Shown here: one piece after another, positions 28,601 to 42,193 of the stretch
Numbering within the stretch: position 1 is the first letter of the stretch
How the letters are laid out: each line of letters starts with the position of its first letter
Assembly: GCA_027943335.1 (NCBI GenBank)
Contig: BSBK01008434.1
Coordinates: 126,001 to 190,000, forward strand
DNA: 64,000 nt
Direction of reading: 5' to 3'
From: Chamaecyparis obtusa
Taxonomy: Eukaryota; Streptophyta; Pinopsida; Cupressales; Cupressaceae
Position numbers and translations under genes: made by a program
Notes under the pieces: model-generated
The model's input: the letters and a program-made list of their open reading frames with translations, nothing else
Database searches by the model: none
Told to the model about the DNA's origin: nothing

Positions 28601-31600
28601 TCGATCCACTCAAGGTTAGCCAAAATACTGACGCAGATATATTGTGGCAGCCATGGAATACTTGACAAAATGGGCCAAGACCAAAGAATTTTCAAATAAC
28701 ATGGCAATCAATACGGAAACGTTCATTTATGAACAACAAATTGTCACCTAGTACAACATTCCCATCCAAATTACTAGTGACCAGAGAGGGCATTTTGTGA
28801 GCCACGTCATCTTGCCTAATGATGACGGAGTTCTAAATTTTTCACAATTTGTCAAACCTGTACTATCCAAGAGCAAATGGCCAAGTGGTGACAATTCATA
28901 AGTCGTGGCATCAAAGGAGCAGATAGGGAGGAGACACTACCAACCATACTATGGGCATACCATACAACGCACAAGGTAACGACAAGACACACTGTCCTAT
29001 CTGATGCGATGCAGTCAAGGACAGTGGGAACTCACAAAGTCCAACAAATTCTTGCAGCAAGAATCAACATAGCAGAAACAATCAATTCCAGGTTTTACAC
29101 AACTCAATAAGGAACAACAAACAGGCCCGTTCAGAGCTTCACATTACCTTAGAATCAGAATTTACATCACATTGACCAACAACATGCAGATTACAAGATT
29201 TTGGCACACATGCCTGATTACAACAGAATTATAGACTAAAATCCTACTGCTAACCTCCAAGGCTAATTCCTCCTATCTTTCCCTTAACAAAGATCGTAAG
29301 CCTCAATATATATAGAGCTTCGCAACACATATGTTGGCCAAGACAATTACATTTTCCAAGAACAAGAAAACGTAATACAGAAATATAGGTTAGGACCCAA
29401 ATCATAAGATCTCAACACCAAGCTGTAGAAATGACGCACGATCCAAGAATGACATCGGCAAAAGATCCAAGAACATTGGAATATGAGTCACCAAGCTTTG
29501 GCAATCGGAAAATTACTTCGCGAGATCAGAAAGCCCAACTAATCGATAGAACATGAAAGCACTGGCCCGAACTTGTATCCAAGATAACTCCTTGATGAAG
29601 ACTCCAATCGAGTTGCGAACCCAGACATGAATAAAACATGATGTCTAGAAGATTCTCTGACGTCCGCACCAACAAACGATTCAAAACAAAGGAACGCCAC
29701 CAAAACTAAGAAGGCTGGAAAACAGGAACAAAACTGAAAGGAAATATTTTTGGGTGATGCAAGATTGCCAACAACCCAAGATGCTCCTACATCAAATACT
29801 CGGGGTTAATTGAAAAGTGAGCCTCTCACTTTGTTGGGGCCAAAGGAAAACCAAAATAGTCAACCTCAGCTCGTGAAATCCACGAAGAATCCTCCACTGA
29901 TCTGTCTTTCCACTTGATAAGATACTCCCTATACTGCGTACCTCTTGTAGTCCTACCAACTCTGTTGTCCAAAACCTCCTCTATCTGATCCATTTGTTTC
30001 TTAGGATACTTTTGTTCAACATGTGATCCATCATTGCTACTGAAATCTGATTCATGATACTCATACAAATCAGCAACATTGAATGTAGGTGATATATCCA
30101 TATCTTCAGGTAACTCTACCTCATATGCATTCCCTGAATCAAATTTTCTCAAGATCTTACAAGGTCCAAATTTCTTCATTCTCAACTTGTTATAAGTACC
30201 AACACAAAATTGGTCATTCTGTAAGTATACCGTGACTTCATCTCCTACTTGAAATTCCATGTGCCTTCGCTTTACGTCTGCCCTCATCTTACAAGCCTGA
30301 TTCATTTTCTCCAAATGCTGCCTAACTTCTTCATGCAATGATCTCATAACCTCTGCAAATTCCTCTCCTTCAGCACTCCTCTTAACATCATGACTGATAT
30401 CTCTTAATTATACTGCTCCTTTAGGATTAGACCTAGTAACAATCTCAAATGGTGTCTTCCATGTTTGTGCTCCTATTTACTAAACTGTTATATGCAAACT
30501 CCTCTTAATGCAAGACTAAATCGCAATTCCCTGGCCTGTCTCCAACTAAACACCTTCACGAATTCCCTAATCTCTTGTTCACAACCTCAATTTGTCCATC
30601 GGTCTGTGGATGAAAAGTAGAGTTGTACTTCAGATCAGTTTTCATCTTCTTCCAAAGTGTCCTCCAAAAATAACCAACAAACTTACTATCCCGGTCTGAG
30701 CTGATGATCTTAGGTGATCTATGCAATCTCACAACCTCCTTGAAAAATAGTTTTGCCACATGCACTGCATCTGTAGTCTTCTTACATGGTATGCAATGTG
30801 TCATCTTAGAAATTCTATGTACAAACACATAAATTGAATCATGGCCTCTCTGTGTTCTCAGTAAACCCAATACAAAATCCATGATGATGTCCTCCTAAGG
30901 TCTGATCAATATTATCAAAGGTGTATACAATCTCACATTCTGATTACTACCTTTTGCAACTTGACACACCCTACAATTCTGAACAAAATTATGCACATCC
31001 TTCTGAATTTGCGGCCAAAAGTAGTTCGCACTTAGCAAAGCTTTGGTTATCAATGCCAAAATGTCCTACCAATCCTCCACTATGTTTCTCCCTGATAAGG
31101 TTGTCCCTCATAGAACTTCTAGGTATACACAACTGACTTCCTTTGAACATCATTCCATCTTGAATGAAATAATCTAACCACTTACTTCTATCTGTAACAA
31201 TAGGACCTTTGCAAGCTTTCCAAGGTTCAATGAAGTCTAGATCATCTTCATATAATGCTTGTAATTCATCAAATCCCAATACTGCAATTTTCATTTCAGT
31301 CAACAAATTCCTTCTCCTACTCAAAGCATCAGCAACTCTATTTGTCACACCACTCTTACGTTTCAACCATAGTTCATAGACTCAGACTCGGCAAGGCCGA
31401 CTCAACTCGTGACTTGGCAACAACTTAGCATTGACACGGCAAAATTAAAAAACCCTTGAAATTTAGAGATTTTTAATGATTTAAAACTTATTTCATGCAC
31501 CCATTATTGAATAAAGCTTAAAGACACTATAACATCATCAAATAGAAGCTAATTTGATCACATATATAAACTATTAAACATACATCCATCACATAAGTAC

Positions 31601-34600
31601 AAACATAAATTGTAGTGAAGGAAATAGAAAACATAGATATATAGAATTATAAATATTGTCAAATGTATATAAAATCCATGACATCAAATGTTCCCTAACA
31701 TATGTGTAAACAAAAACAAGTCTATGGCTCAAGCTCTAGCTCAACCTCAGAGTAGTCTGTTTGCCTCCTACAAAGGCGTGTAAGGTAGGTCCTGGATGAC
31801 TGGAAACTATGATATATATATATATATATATATATGCAATATATATGCAACTGTTACACATTCATGAGCTAGATATATTTATATAATATTATGTTGGACT
31901 AGACAACCTTCGGAAGGGTTCACAATTAATTATTTAATTATCTTCTTGTCGGCAAGTTTTATGTCTCCCTTGGGTGGAAAGCGTAACTCCTTGCCACCCA
32001 AGAGACAAGGAGTTACACTTCCTTCCCATCGCTCTCGCTAAGAGGGCAGTGGGTCTATTCTATTTGCATGTTGTTGCTCAAAATGCTTCTTCTGCAATTT
32101 TCTTTAAGAATTTGAAATCAAGACTTTGTATCATTGAAAAACCCAAAACTCAATGATGGTTCTAGAGGATATCATTGATTTGTGGTCATCGCACCAAAAA
32201 GAAACACACGCAAGTGCTACGATCAAAGGAATTGATTCACTACATTCACATAATTAATCAGACAGGTTTCTCTTCTTGTAGATATATCCTCTATATGCTA
32301 TCAATACCACGCAAGCTCTTTTACTCATCTTCATCTTAGGGTTGATCTATTCTCAATGTATACAATCAATTTATGAGCTTAGACATAAGCAATAAATACC
32401 ACTGTGTTTTCAAAAAGAATGATTGATATTTGTGCATACGTAAGAATACTTGTATCTATGCATACAATAGGAATACTTATTAATTGAGCATCCAATTGAA
32501 TACAACTTTAAATGTGCATTTGACAAAAACACATTTAAATGTGCATTCGATGTGTTTGTATATATATACTGTGCATATGAAGTATACTCGTTATTCGTGC
32601 ATTCAATCAGAGTGGAATCTCTTTGCATCTGCATATTGGAAAGAGTTCATCTAAATGAATCATGTCTTCTTCATTAAAGATATCATGGATTGATCTTAGA
32701 CATTTGCATAGGAAAGCCAATATCATTAATTTGAACGAATATAATCTTTCAAAAAATAAACTAGAAGAATCACATCTTGCTGAAGATATAGTGGAACCAT
32801 AATCTTTCTAAGAGGAATCCTCATAAATCTGAAATGATGTAATGAATTAAAGACATTTTAAAACCAGTGCATGCATTATCTGCAATCAAAGGACATTTTT
32901 GAATCCAATAACAATCTATGAAAAATAATGTCGTGCGCGAGTCATAAGGCACGGACTCGGTGAGTCATGCCATGACTCGTTGACTCGACAAGTCATGCAA
33001 GTCATGAGCCATGACTCGGCGAGTCATGGCGCAGAGTCATCAAGACTCGTTCACCTCTCCTCGGCTCGTTGACTCGGCAAACTCGCACGACTCGCAGCAA
33101 GTTCAAGAACACTAGTTTCAACACAAATGTATAGCTCTGTAGAAATTCAACCCATCTCATATGTCTTTGATTTAACTTACCTTGGCTGCTCAACTACTTT
33201 AATGCTTGATGATCAATATAAAGCACAAATTCCTTAGGTAGCAAATAGTGTCTCCATTTCTTCAATGCTTGGACTATAGCATTAAATTCTTGATCATAAA
33301 TTGAATACCTTCTTTTAGCATCATTCAACTTTACACTAAAATAAGCAACAGATTTCCCTTCATAACTTAAGACAACTCCAATTGCATTTCCACTAGCATC
33401 ACAAGCTACTTGGAATACCTTGTTGAAATCAAGTAAAGCCAATACTGATTGTTCTTTTTGGCAAAATGGTCAGCGCTCCCCTCGGGATTCGTGACATGGC
33501 TTAACAGCCTCCTGTGTCTTCTATAAGTCTAGTGGTTGTATCGGGCATTAACAGGTCAATCTTTTGGTGCAACGGCAACTACTACTTGTAACAGTTATGT
33601 CACCTTCTGTTTCAACAACTCAAAACTCCTTTGTGTTGCATGTGTCCATTTGAATTCCTTTTTATCTCCCCTCATGGTTTCAGTCATCGGTCCACAAATT
33701 GAATTGAAGCTTCTAATGAACTTCCGATAAAAGCTAGCCAACCTGTGAAATGATCTTACCTCTCCAACATTCTTCGATGTTGGCCACTCAACAATTGTTC
33801 TCACCTTCTCAAGATCCATCTTCAATCCTTCAATACATATTATAAATCCCAAATATACTAACTCTTCCTTCATGAAAGTACACTTCTTAAGGTTTATAAA
33901 CAACTTCTCTTCTCTTAACTTCTGCAATACTTGTCTAACGTGCATCAAATGTTCCTCTTTGCTCTTACTGAAAACCAAGATATCATCCAAATACACAATG
34001 ACAAACTTACCTAAATATTTCTTCAGGACTTCATTCATTAACCTCATGAAAGTACTCGGTGCATTAGACAATCCAAAAGGCATTACCAACCATTCATATA
34101 ACCCTTCATTTGTCTTGAATGTGGTTTTCCACTCATCACCTTCCCTGATTCTAATCTGATGATAACCACTTTTCAGATCCATCTTGGTGAAATATCTAGC
34201 TCCACTTAAACAATCCATCAAATCATCCATCATTGGCAAAGGAAACCGGTACTTGATTGTGATCTGATTGATGGCTCTAGAATCGGTACACATCCTCCGT
34301 TGTCCATTCTTCTTAGGTGCTAAGACTACAGGCACTGCACACGGACTCAAACTTTCTCTGATCAATCCTAATTGCAACAAATCTTGTACTTGCCTATTGA
34401 GTTCTTCATTTTCTGTTGGTGTCATCCGGTACGCTACTTGGTTAGGCAAACTGGCTCCCAGTATCAAGTCCATACAATGACTAATACTTCTTACCGGTGG
34501 TAATCCATCAAGGATATTATCTGATATGATGTCTACATATTCATTTACTAATCTAGTGATTTCCTCAAGGTGTTCTTCTACCGATACACTCTCCTTAGAC

Positions 34601-37600
34601 TTCTTGGGTACCAAAGCAAAACATACATTTTCATGCATCATGCCATCCAAGAACTTCCTACCATCTACTAAACAAATTCTTGCACTGGTACACACTTCAC
34701 TCTTAAGGGGTTCCTCCAAAGGTAACAAATTTTGTTTCACCCCATTAGCAACAATAGTGTACACATTCTTCCTACCATCATGCATAACTTGCCTATCATA
34801 CTGCCAACGCCTACCCAACAAGATATGACACATCCATAGGCATAACATCACGCAAAACTTCATCATGATACTTCCCAATCTTGAATTTAACTAGGCATTG
34901 TTCGCTAACCAGTACCTTGTGTTCATCTTGAATCCATGCGATCTTATAGGGTTTAGGATGCTTCAATCTCTGCAACTTCAATTTGTCAACCAACTCCTCT
35001 AAGGCAATATTATCTGAACTACCACTGTCTATGACAACATTGCACACCTTATGTTGTATCCTGCATCTGGTTCAGAACAAATTCTTCCTCTGCAACAGTT
35101 CCTCATCTTGCTGCTCCATCCTCTACTTGATTTTCGTTCACTGATATGGTGGATTCCTCATCTGTAAAGGTTGTTCGCCTACTGCTCTATGCTTTCCTTT
35201 CAGAGTTGTCTTGTTTATATTCAAAGGCTCAATATCCCACTTCGCCACATTTAAAACAAGTGCCACTAAACCTCCTTTTATCCCCACTACTTTGTCTTTC
35301 ATTGCGATAGGAACTCCTATCATTCCTCTAGTAGTGGTCATTATCCTTAGCTTCTGAGCCACTCCTGTCATGATTTGTATAAGATCTACCTCCTTTAGCA
35401 TTAGCACTGGATCGGCCTCTCTAAAATCTTCCTCCCTACCTCTCTGTCTCCGTTCATGCCTTCAGTTCAACTTGTCTTCAGCTTTCAAGGCCCACTTATA
35501 AGCTTCTTCCACACTTATAATAATATGTATTAGACTAATTTCATCATGTATTGACACCCTTGAACCATTAAGGTAGCGAGCAACTTGTTCAGCTTCGTCA
35601 TCTACATGTTTGGATCTAATGTTCAATTTGTAAAACTCCTCGGTATAACCCTTAACACTTAAGTACTTTTGCTTCAAATTTTGCAGCCTTCGAAATAGAA
35701 TCACTTGATAGTCCTCGGTCAAGAACTTAGCCTTTAATTTGTTCACCATCCTATCCCAAGATTCGATCTTATCTTTGCCTCTTCTCTATCAATCTGTTTG
35801 CAAATGTTCCCACCATAAGGATGCATGCCCTTTCAACTTGGTGCACGCATATTTTACCTTCTCCTCACAAGTTCCTTCAAGTTCAAAGTACTTGTCCATC
35901 TTTAATATCCATTCTATCAATTCATCGGAATCCAAGTTGCCATTATAGTCTAGTGGATTGAAATGAGGTCTCTTGTTCACACTGGTCAAGGCTTTGATAA
36001 ACCTTTCTTCCTCTTGATTCAACTCTGGTTGCTCTTCATGGGTTTCTCCTTCCCTAGCCTGATTTTGTTCATTTCCTTCTTCATCTCTTGCATCTTCAAT
36101 GTGTTGCCCTCTCCTCTGAGTTGTTTCCACCACTTCCAATCTAGCTGCAATTTGTTTCAACATATCCATGACAGTTGGATCTGCATTCCTTGCTCCTCCC
36201 CTAGTATTTCTTCTAGCCATCTTCACAATCTTCAGCAGCTGTAGGTCAGATCCTCTCTTCCGCCACCCCACAAAAAAACCCTAGGTTGCAAAACCTTGCT
36301 CTGATACCACCTAATGAAGTCAAGGGCAGCGGGAACCCACAAAGTCCAACAAATACTTGCAGCAAGAGTCAACACAACAGAAACAATCAATTCCAGATTT
36401 TACACAACTCGATAAGGAACAACAAACATGCCTGTTTAGAGCTTTGCATTATCTTAGAATCAAAATTTACATCACATTGGCCTGCAACATGCAGATTACA
36501 AGCTTTTGGCACACATGCCTAATTACAACAGAATTATAGACTAAAATCCTACTGCTAACCTCCAAGGCTAATTCATCCTATCTGCCCCTTAACAAAGATC
36601 ATAAGCCTCAATATATATAGAGCTTCATAACACATATGTCAGCCAAGACAATTACATTTTCCAAGAGCAAGAAAACGTAATACAAAAATATAGGTCAAGA
36701 CCCAAATCATAAGATCTCAACACCAAGATGTAGAAATGATGCACGATCCAAAAATGACATCGGCAAAAGATCCAAGAACATTGGAATGAGTCACCAAGCT
36801 TCGTCGATTGGAAAATTACTTCGTGAGATCGGAAAGCCCAACAAACCGATAGAACATGAAGAACACACTGGCCTGAACTTGTATCCAAGATAACTCCTCG
36901 ACGAAGACTCCAATCGAGGTCCGAACCCAGACATGAGTAAAACATGATGTCTAGAAGATTCTCTGACATTCGCAGCAGCAAATGATCCAAAACAAAGGAA
37001 CACCACCAAAACTAAGAAGACTGGAAAACAGGAACAAAACTGAAAGGAAATGTTTTTGGGTGATGCAAGATTGCCAACAACCCAAGATGCTCTTGCATCA
37101 TGATGTATGGTCAAGAGGCAGTGGTCCCCACCCTGTAAATGGTTCTAAGCCTGAGAATTGCTATGGATAACTAACTTGGCAATATGAAGAGAATTTTTAA
37201 GGAATCGACTCTTCGCATTGAATAAGCTTGATGAACAAAGGGTGCTTGTTGAACGAAGGGTGCTTGCTCAGTAGGCCACCAAAGCCATGTAGAAACAAAG
37301 GACATGTTGGCATAGAAAGCACCTGCAAAAAAACAAACTTTCAACACAGACAATTAGTTTTAAAGTATAATGGTCATAATGAAATCAAACCAAGTTCAAG
37401 GTAAGCTGGCTTGGTCCCTTAAAAATCCAAGAAGTTTGTGAGATGTAGCAATCAAATTGGAGAACTTGGATGGCACCTTGCTGAGAGATAGTGTTAACAG
37501 CTCAAAACTAAAACTCTATAAAGAGAGAACAAAGATTCCAGCTACAATCAATATGGTAGAACTACACAGAAGAACTTGTTAACCAAATTGGAGTAATGGA

Positions 37601-40600
37601 AGAACAACCTACTGCCCAACAGATCGAAGGAATTGTGATACCAACAAGAACGCCACATTTAATCAATTGCATAGTTGGGCCACCAACTACACAAAAAAGA
37701 TTCTATGACAACTCCTGGATAAGGCATGCTCCCTATTCAGGTACAAGAATCAGGCATGTAAGTTATGATATGGATGAAAACATTAACCGGAGGAATCTAT
37801 GAAATGGACTATGCAGTATGGCACATTAAAAGGAGGAATCTATTTGAAATGGACAAAGCAATAAGGCTCGAGTCTGCAAAAGAGGGAAAAGGCTTGAAGT
37901 TGCGACCTATACTAATGCAACATGATTTATAGTTGCAGAGAGATCAATATATAAAGAGGATGTAGTCAAATATGCAAAACAAAAGGGTATACCACCACCA
38001 CCATTACCCTGCACAAGCAGACTTTGCCGAGCAATGCACAATCTGGCCAGTAACCCAAGCCTAACAATACACATAGACAGCATTACTTGGTGCCAACAAT
38101 GCGGAGGAAGATTTATGGATGGCAGTTAAAAGCTAGAAAAAGGCATAGCATCATAGCCAACAGTTGACAAAAAAATCTATTTGCAGTATATGGGCAAATG
38201 CTATGAAAGCGAATATTATAAACAATCGTATCACTTGTGTCACTGGAGGTATGATAAGGAAATCAAGAAAATAACTATATAAGGTCAGGAGAGAAAATTT
38301 GAAGGTGGGATGAAAAACAAAAAGAAAAAGCACAAAGTGACAGAGTGACAGTGGAAAAATATTAAAAAAATTAATTTGCGGAATATGAAGCTGGCCAAGA
38401 TTGAAAGTTTTAAAGGGAAAGATACTAAAACACCAAGACAAAAGAATATTAAATAAAAAGGGAAAAATGAAAGATCCCAGCTAATTCTGTCCTAATGAGT
38501 GTATTGACATTTTGTCAAATGCTTGTCATGCAAAGTCACTGTATACTGATTTCTGAGTATAATGCTTGATTTTGAAACTTGTTTAAGATGGTTTTCACAT
38601 ATGCCAATATAAAATAAACATAAACAATAACTTTGCATTCAAAGAAATCAAAATTCCAACACCAAATATGTCTCTATTATCATCATAACTAATCTGATTA
38701 CAATGTTTATATTACAACAATAGTTAGTTTCTATTAATGGTTATCTATTTAACTATTGTAAATCTATTGTAAATATTAGAATCTTTCTAATATTTAGTTT
38801 TCAGTTAGTTAGAATAGAATGTTTCTATTCTTTACGAATGTTTCCTAAGGAAACATTGTTCATTCTTTTGTATATATTGATCTTTCGATCTTTGTTAATA
38901 TATCAAGTTTTTTACCAATTACTTCCCGTAATATGGTATTAGAGTCGGATTAATTTTTTGGAAAATTTATAATTTCTTAATTGAAATTATCTTATCCAAA
39001 TTTTTAAAATTATTCTAGACTGGTTTTTGCAGAATTGTTTGAACAACCCGTGTAGGGTTTCGCATCAACATTGATGTCGTTTTCACAACTGTTTTGGCCT
39101 GCCCGTGTTTTCTCTTGGACGCAGTTTTTCTCTACGTTTCTCTACCAACAAGAGGTCTCTTAAGTGAAAAACGACCCTCTCTGTGGTGTTATTCTCTCAG
39201 CATCTGCCGTTTTCTGAAAGAAAACTCCATTTTTCTGCAATTTTTGAAGCTATTTTGAACCAATTAGGGTTTTCTTCGAAAATCCTAATTTTTTGTACCA
39301 GATCGAAAAAAAATTGCAGATTCTTGGTAAGTTTTTCGAGAGCTCAACTGGGTTGTCGTCCCTTTTTTCTGGGTGCCTCGATTTTCGAGCTAGCGGATTC
39401 AAAATTTAATAGCATATTCCTTTTGGGTTTTTCAAGCTCTCTTTTAGGTACCACTTCCATTTTTCTGGGTTTTCCGATATTTTGCCTCGACATACGTGCC
39501 TTCTCAGTTCTACACATTTTTCACTGAAAATCATGCCATGGCATCTCTAACAAATAATCTGCTTGAGGGAAATAGAAGTTCAATGGTCGGAATTATAGCA
39601 CGTGGAAGCAACGAATGCTAACCATCTTCGAATATTGCGGCAACGATGCTGTGGTTCTAGGTACTACTAAGAGTTTGGATGTCACTAGTTTTGATCAGGT
39701 TACATATGTCCAGCATAATCGAGAGGCGATGATGCTTCTCAAGTTATCAGTGGCTAAAGATCAACTCCCTCAAATTCCATCCGGCAAAACAACTACCGAG
39801 ATCTGGGAGCACCTCAAAACTCTGCATGAGACTTCAGATAAAAGCAGGGCTTTCTTTTTCAAGAATACTATGTTTTCTATTGTCATGGATGAGCAAAAAT
39901 CGCTCCAGGATCACCTGAATAGGATTCAAGAAATCCGTGATCAATTGCTTGCCATTGGACGCAAGATGGAGGAAGAGGACATCGTGGTAATCACCCTCAA
40001 AAGTTTACCCAAGTCCTACGAGCATTTTATCGAGACTCTCAACATCACTTCTACGGGTGTTGACCCGAAGTTCATTGATCTCTACACACTTCTACTTTAG
40101 CAAGATCTAAGGAAACAACAGTTCGGTAGCAATTCTAGCACCACCCCTCAAAGCAAGACTTTGCTACTAAATCCTTTCAAAAGGATAAGGGCAAGTCTCA
40201 TTCTCAACAGTCTTCTCGGCAGAAGCCCTCTTCTCCAGCATCTGAAGGCTCCAAGAAAAAGAACATTCAATGCAACTACTACCACTAGTATGGTCACATG
40301 AAGGTTGAATGTCAAAAGCACTTAGCTGCCCAAACTAAGCAATCTGGTTCGCTATCCAAAGCGAACAATGCAGAGCACAATGAGCAAACAGAATCTGCCT
40401 TTTACGCCTTCATGGCTAAAAGACCAATAGATCATGTCAAGTTGTCTGCCTGGTACATTGATTCAGGTGCCTCTCGTCATTTCACCCACCATAAAGATTG
40501 GTTCACTGACTACCAGTCTTATTTAGATTCTGTTATTTTTGGGGGAGGAGAACAGTACACCATTGTCAGCAAAGGCAACATTCAGATCAAGTCTGTTGGG

Positions 40601-42120
40601 AGGAATCTCATTTTCCTCAATGTGTACCATGTTCCAGGGATGGAACTAAATCTACTCTCAGTCAGTCAGATGCTGCAACACTCTCCACGGTTGGATTTCA
40701 CCTTCAGTTCACATCAGTACACCAACACTGATCGAGAGACTCAGTTTGTTGTTGCAGTTGGCCTTGAGGATCATGGTCTTTTCAGACTTGTTGATTCTGG
40801 TGTTTCTCAGGACCAAGGTATGGTTGCTCGGCGGTCTTCTGTCAGTACACTTTGGCATCAACAATATGGGCACTTAAATGTGTGCTATCTTGCTCAACTT
40901 TCTCGAGACAAGCTTGTCCTCGGATTGCCAGAGATTCAGACTCAACAACTCGGAGTTTGTGATGCATGTCAAGCTGGGAAGCAACATCGCATATCTTTTC
41001 CTATTGGCAATTCATGGCGGGCTTCTCAGGTACTTCAGCTTGTTCATGCAAATATTTGCAGCCCTATGGCTACTCCTTTTGTTCTTGGGTCTAGGTATTT
41101 GTGATATCCCTTTCCAGAAATAAAATTTAATATTAAATTATAATAAAATTAAATATCAAATAAATATTAAATAAATTGTTAAAAAATAATCAAGGTTACA
41201 GATAAACGATCAAGTAATAATAGTAAATAATGTTTTACTACATAATAAAATAATCCTTAAAATAATGTTTAATAAATTTACGAGTAACCCCATCTCAGAA
41301 AATAATATAAACTAATGACTAACATCGACTAAATAGTCGATGAGGAAGGACACACCAAGTCGACATTGGACATTGAATAACAAACATGTCTCTTCGCTGA
41401 CAAAGCCTATGACGCGTCATTCCAAAATGGTATAAGTATTAATACAAAGCGTCTCTTTAGGCATCGAATCAGAGGAAGGGAATTCTATCACCTCATTCTG
41501 ACTTACAATAGTTTCTAAGTCAATTACATTGCATGGCCAAGAGAGATGGGTCGTATTTATTAGACGGCTCAAGGAGGGATTCCAAGCGGGGTCAACAGAA
41601 ATGGGACGGCATTAAGAATATAGAAGAATGTCGATGCTATCCTTGACCGTTGTTTCTCAAGTTAAGAACAGTGAGATCACTTCTAGCAGTAAAGTACAGA
41701 ACCCCATAATACTGATTGTAAGCAACAAGCAGCGAACAGGTAGGTTATGGTTTAGAAGTACGATACTTGAATGATATTACAGATAATATATGGAGGAACA
41801 CATAATATATCATACAGGACAAGTATATTAACAGATTGAAAAATCTATATTCACCGTCTGGCAATATGTCTAACAGCCAGAACACTATATATAGAACGAT
41901 GCAACTGTTAATAATAATTAATCAGAATTACTCATCATTATATGATATTAAATATATATAATAAAAGAAAGGAAACAATAAAATATGTGTCACACTTCAC
42001 AAGGGAGAGAGATAAGGAGATAAATAAACCATTTGCAAAGCATTGTATGACAGCATGAGTTAATACTGATTTACAAGGATATATCTAAATCCTAGTAGTG
42101 ATAAGGAACCCTTAGAGGGC

Positions 42121-42193
<73 letters not shown>

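Larger units (their letters stand above)
29007..37100 (-). mobile_element. Gypsy-1: chromovirus nested in the old Ty3 element
   Basis: LTRs 29007-29794 and 36312-37100 bound an 8.1-kb Ty3/gypsy element with gag, protease, RT, RNase H, integrase and a C-terminal chromodomain in that order on the minus strand. A 5-bp duplication tgatg (29002-29006 and 37101-37105) flanks it, and the host integrase frame joins across it (LMYGQEA). The terminal TG is decayed at the inner LTR ends (cg at 29007, ta at 36312). It carries a hAT-like element (31368-33114), a 143-bp insertion (33455-33597) and several stops. It lies in XPG intron 2 in the gene's sense. Confidence 0.94.

Noticed and set aside
33872..34828. 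Plus-strand frames of 70-100 codons over the Gypsy-1 RT
   Set aside because: Antisense shadows of the well-supported RT frame on the minus strand.
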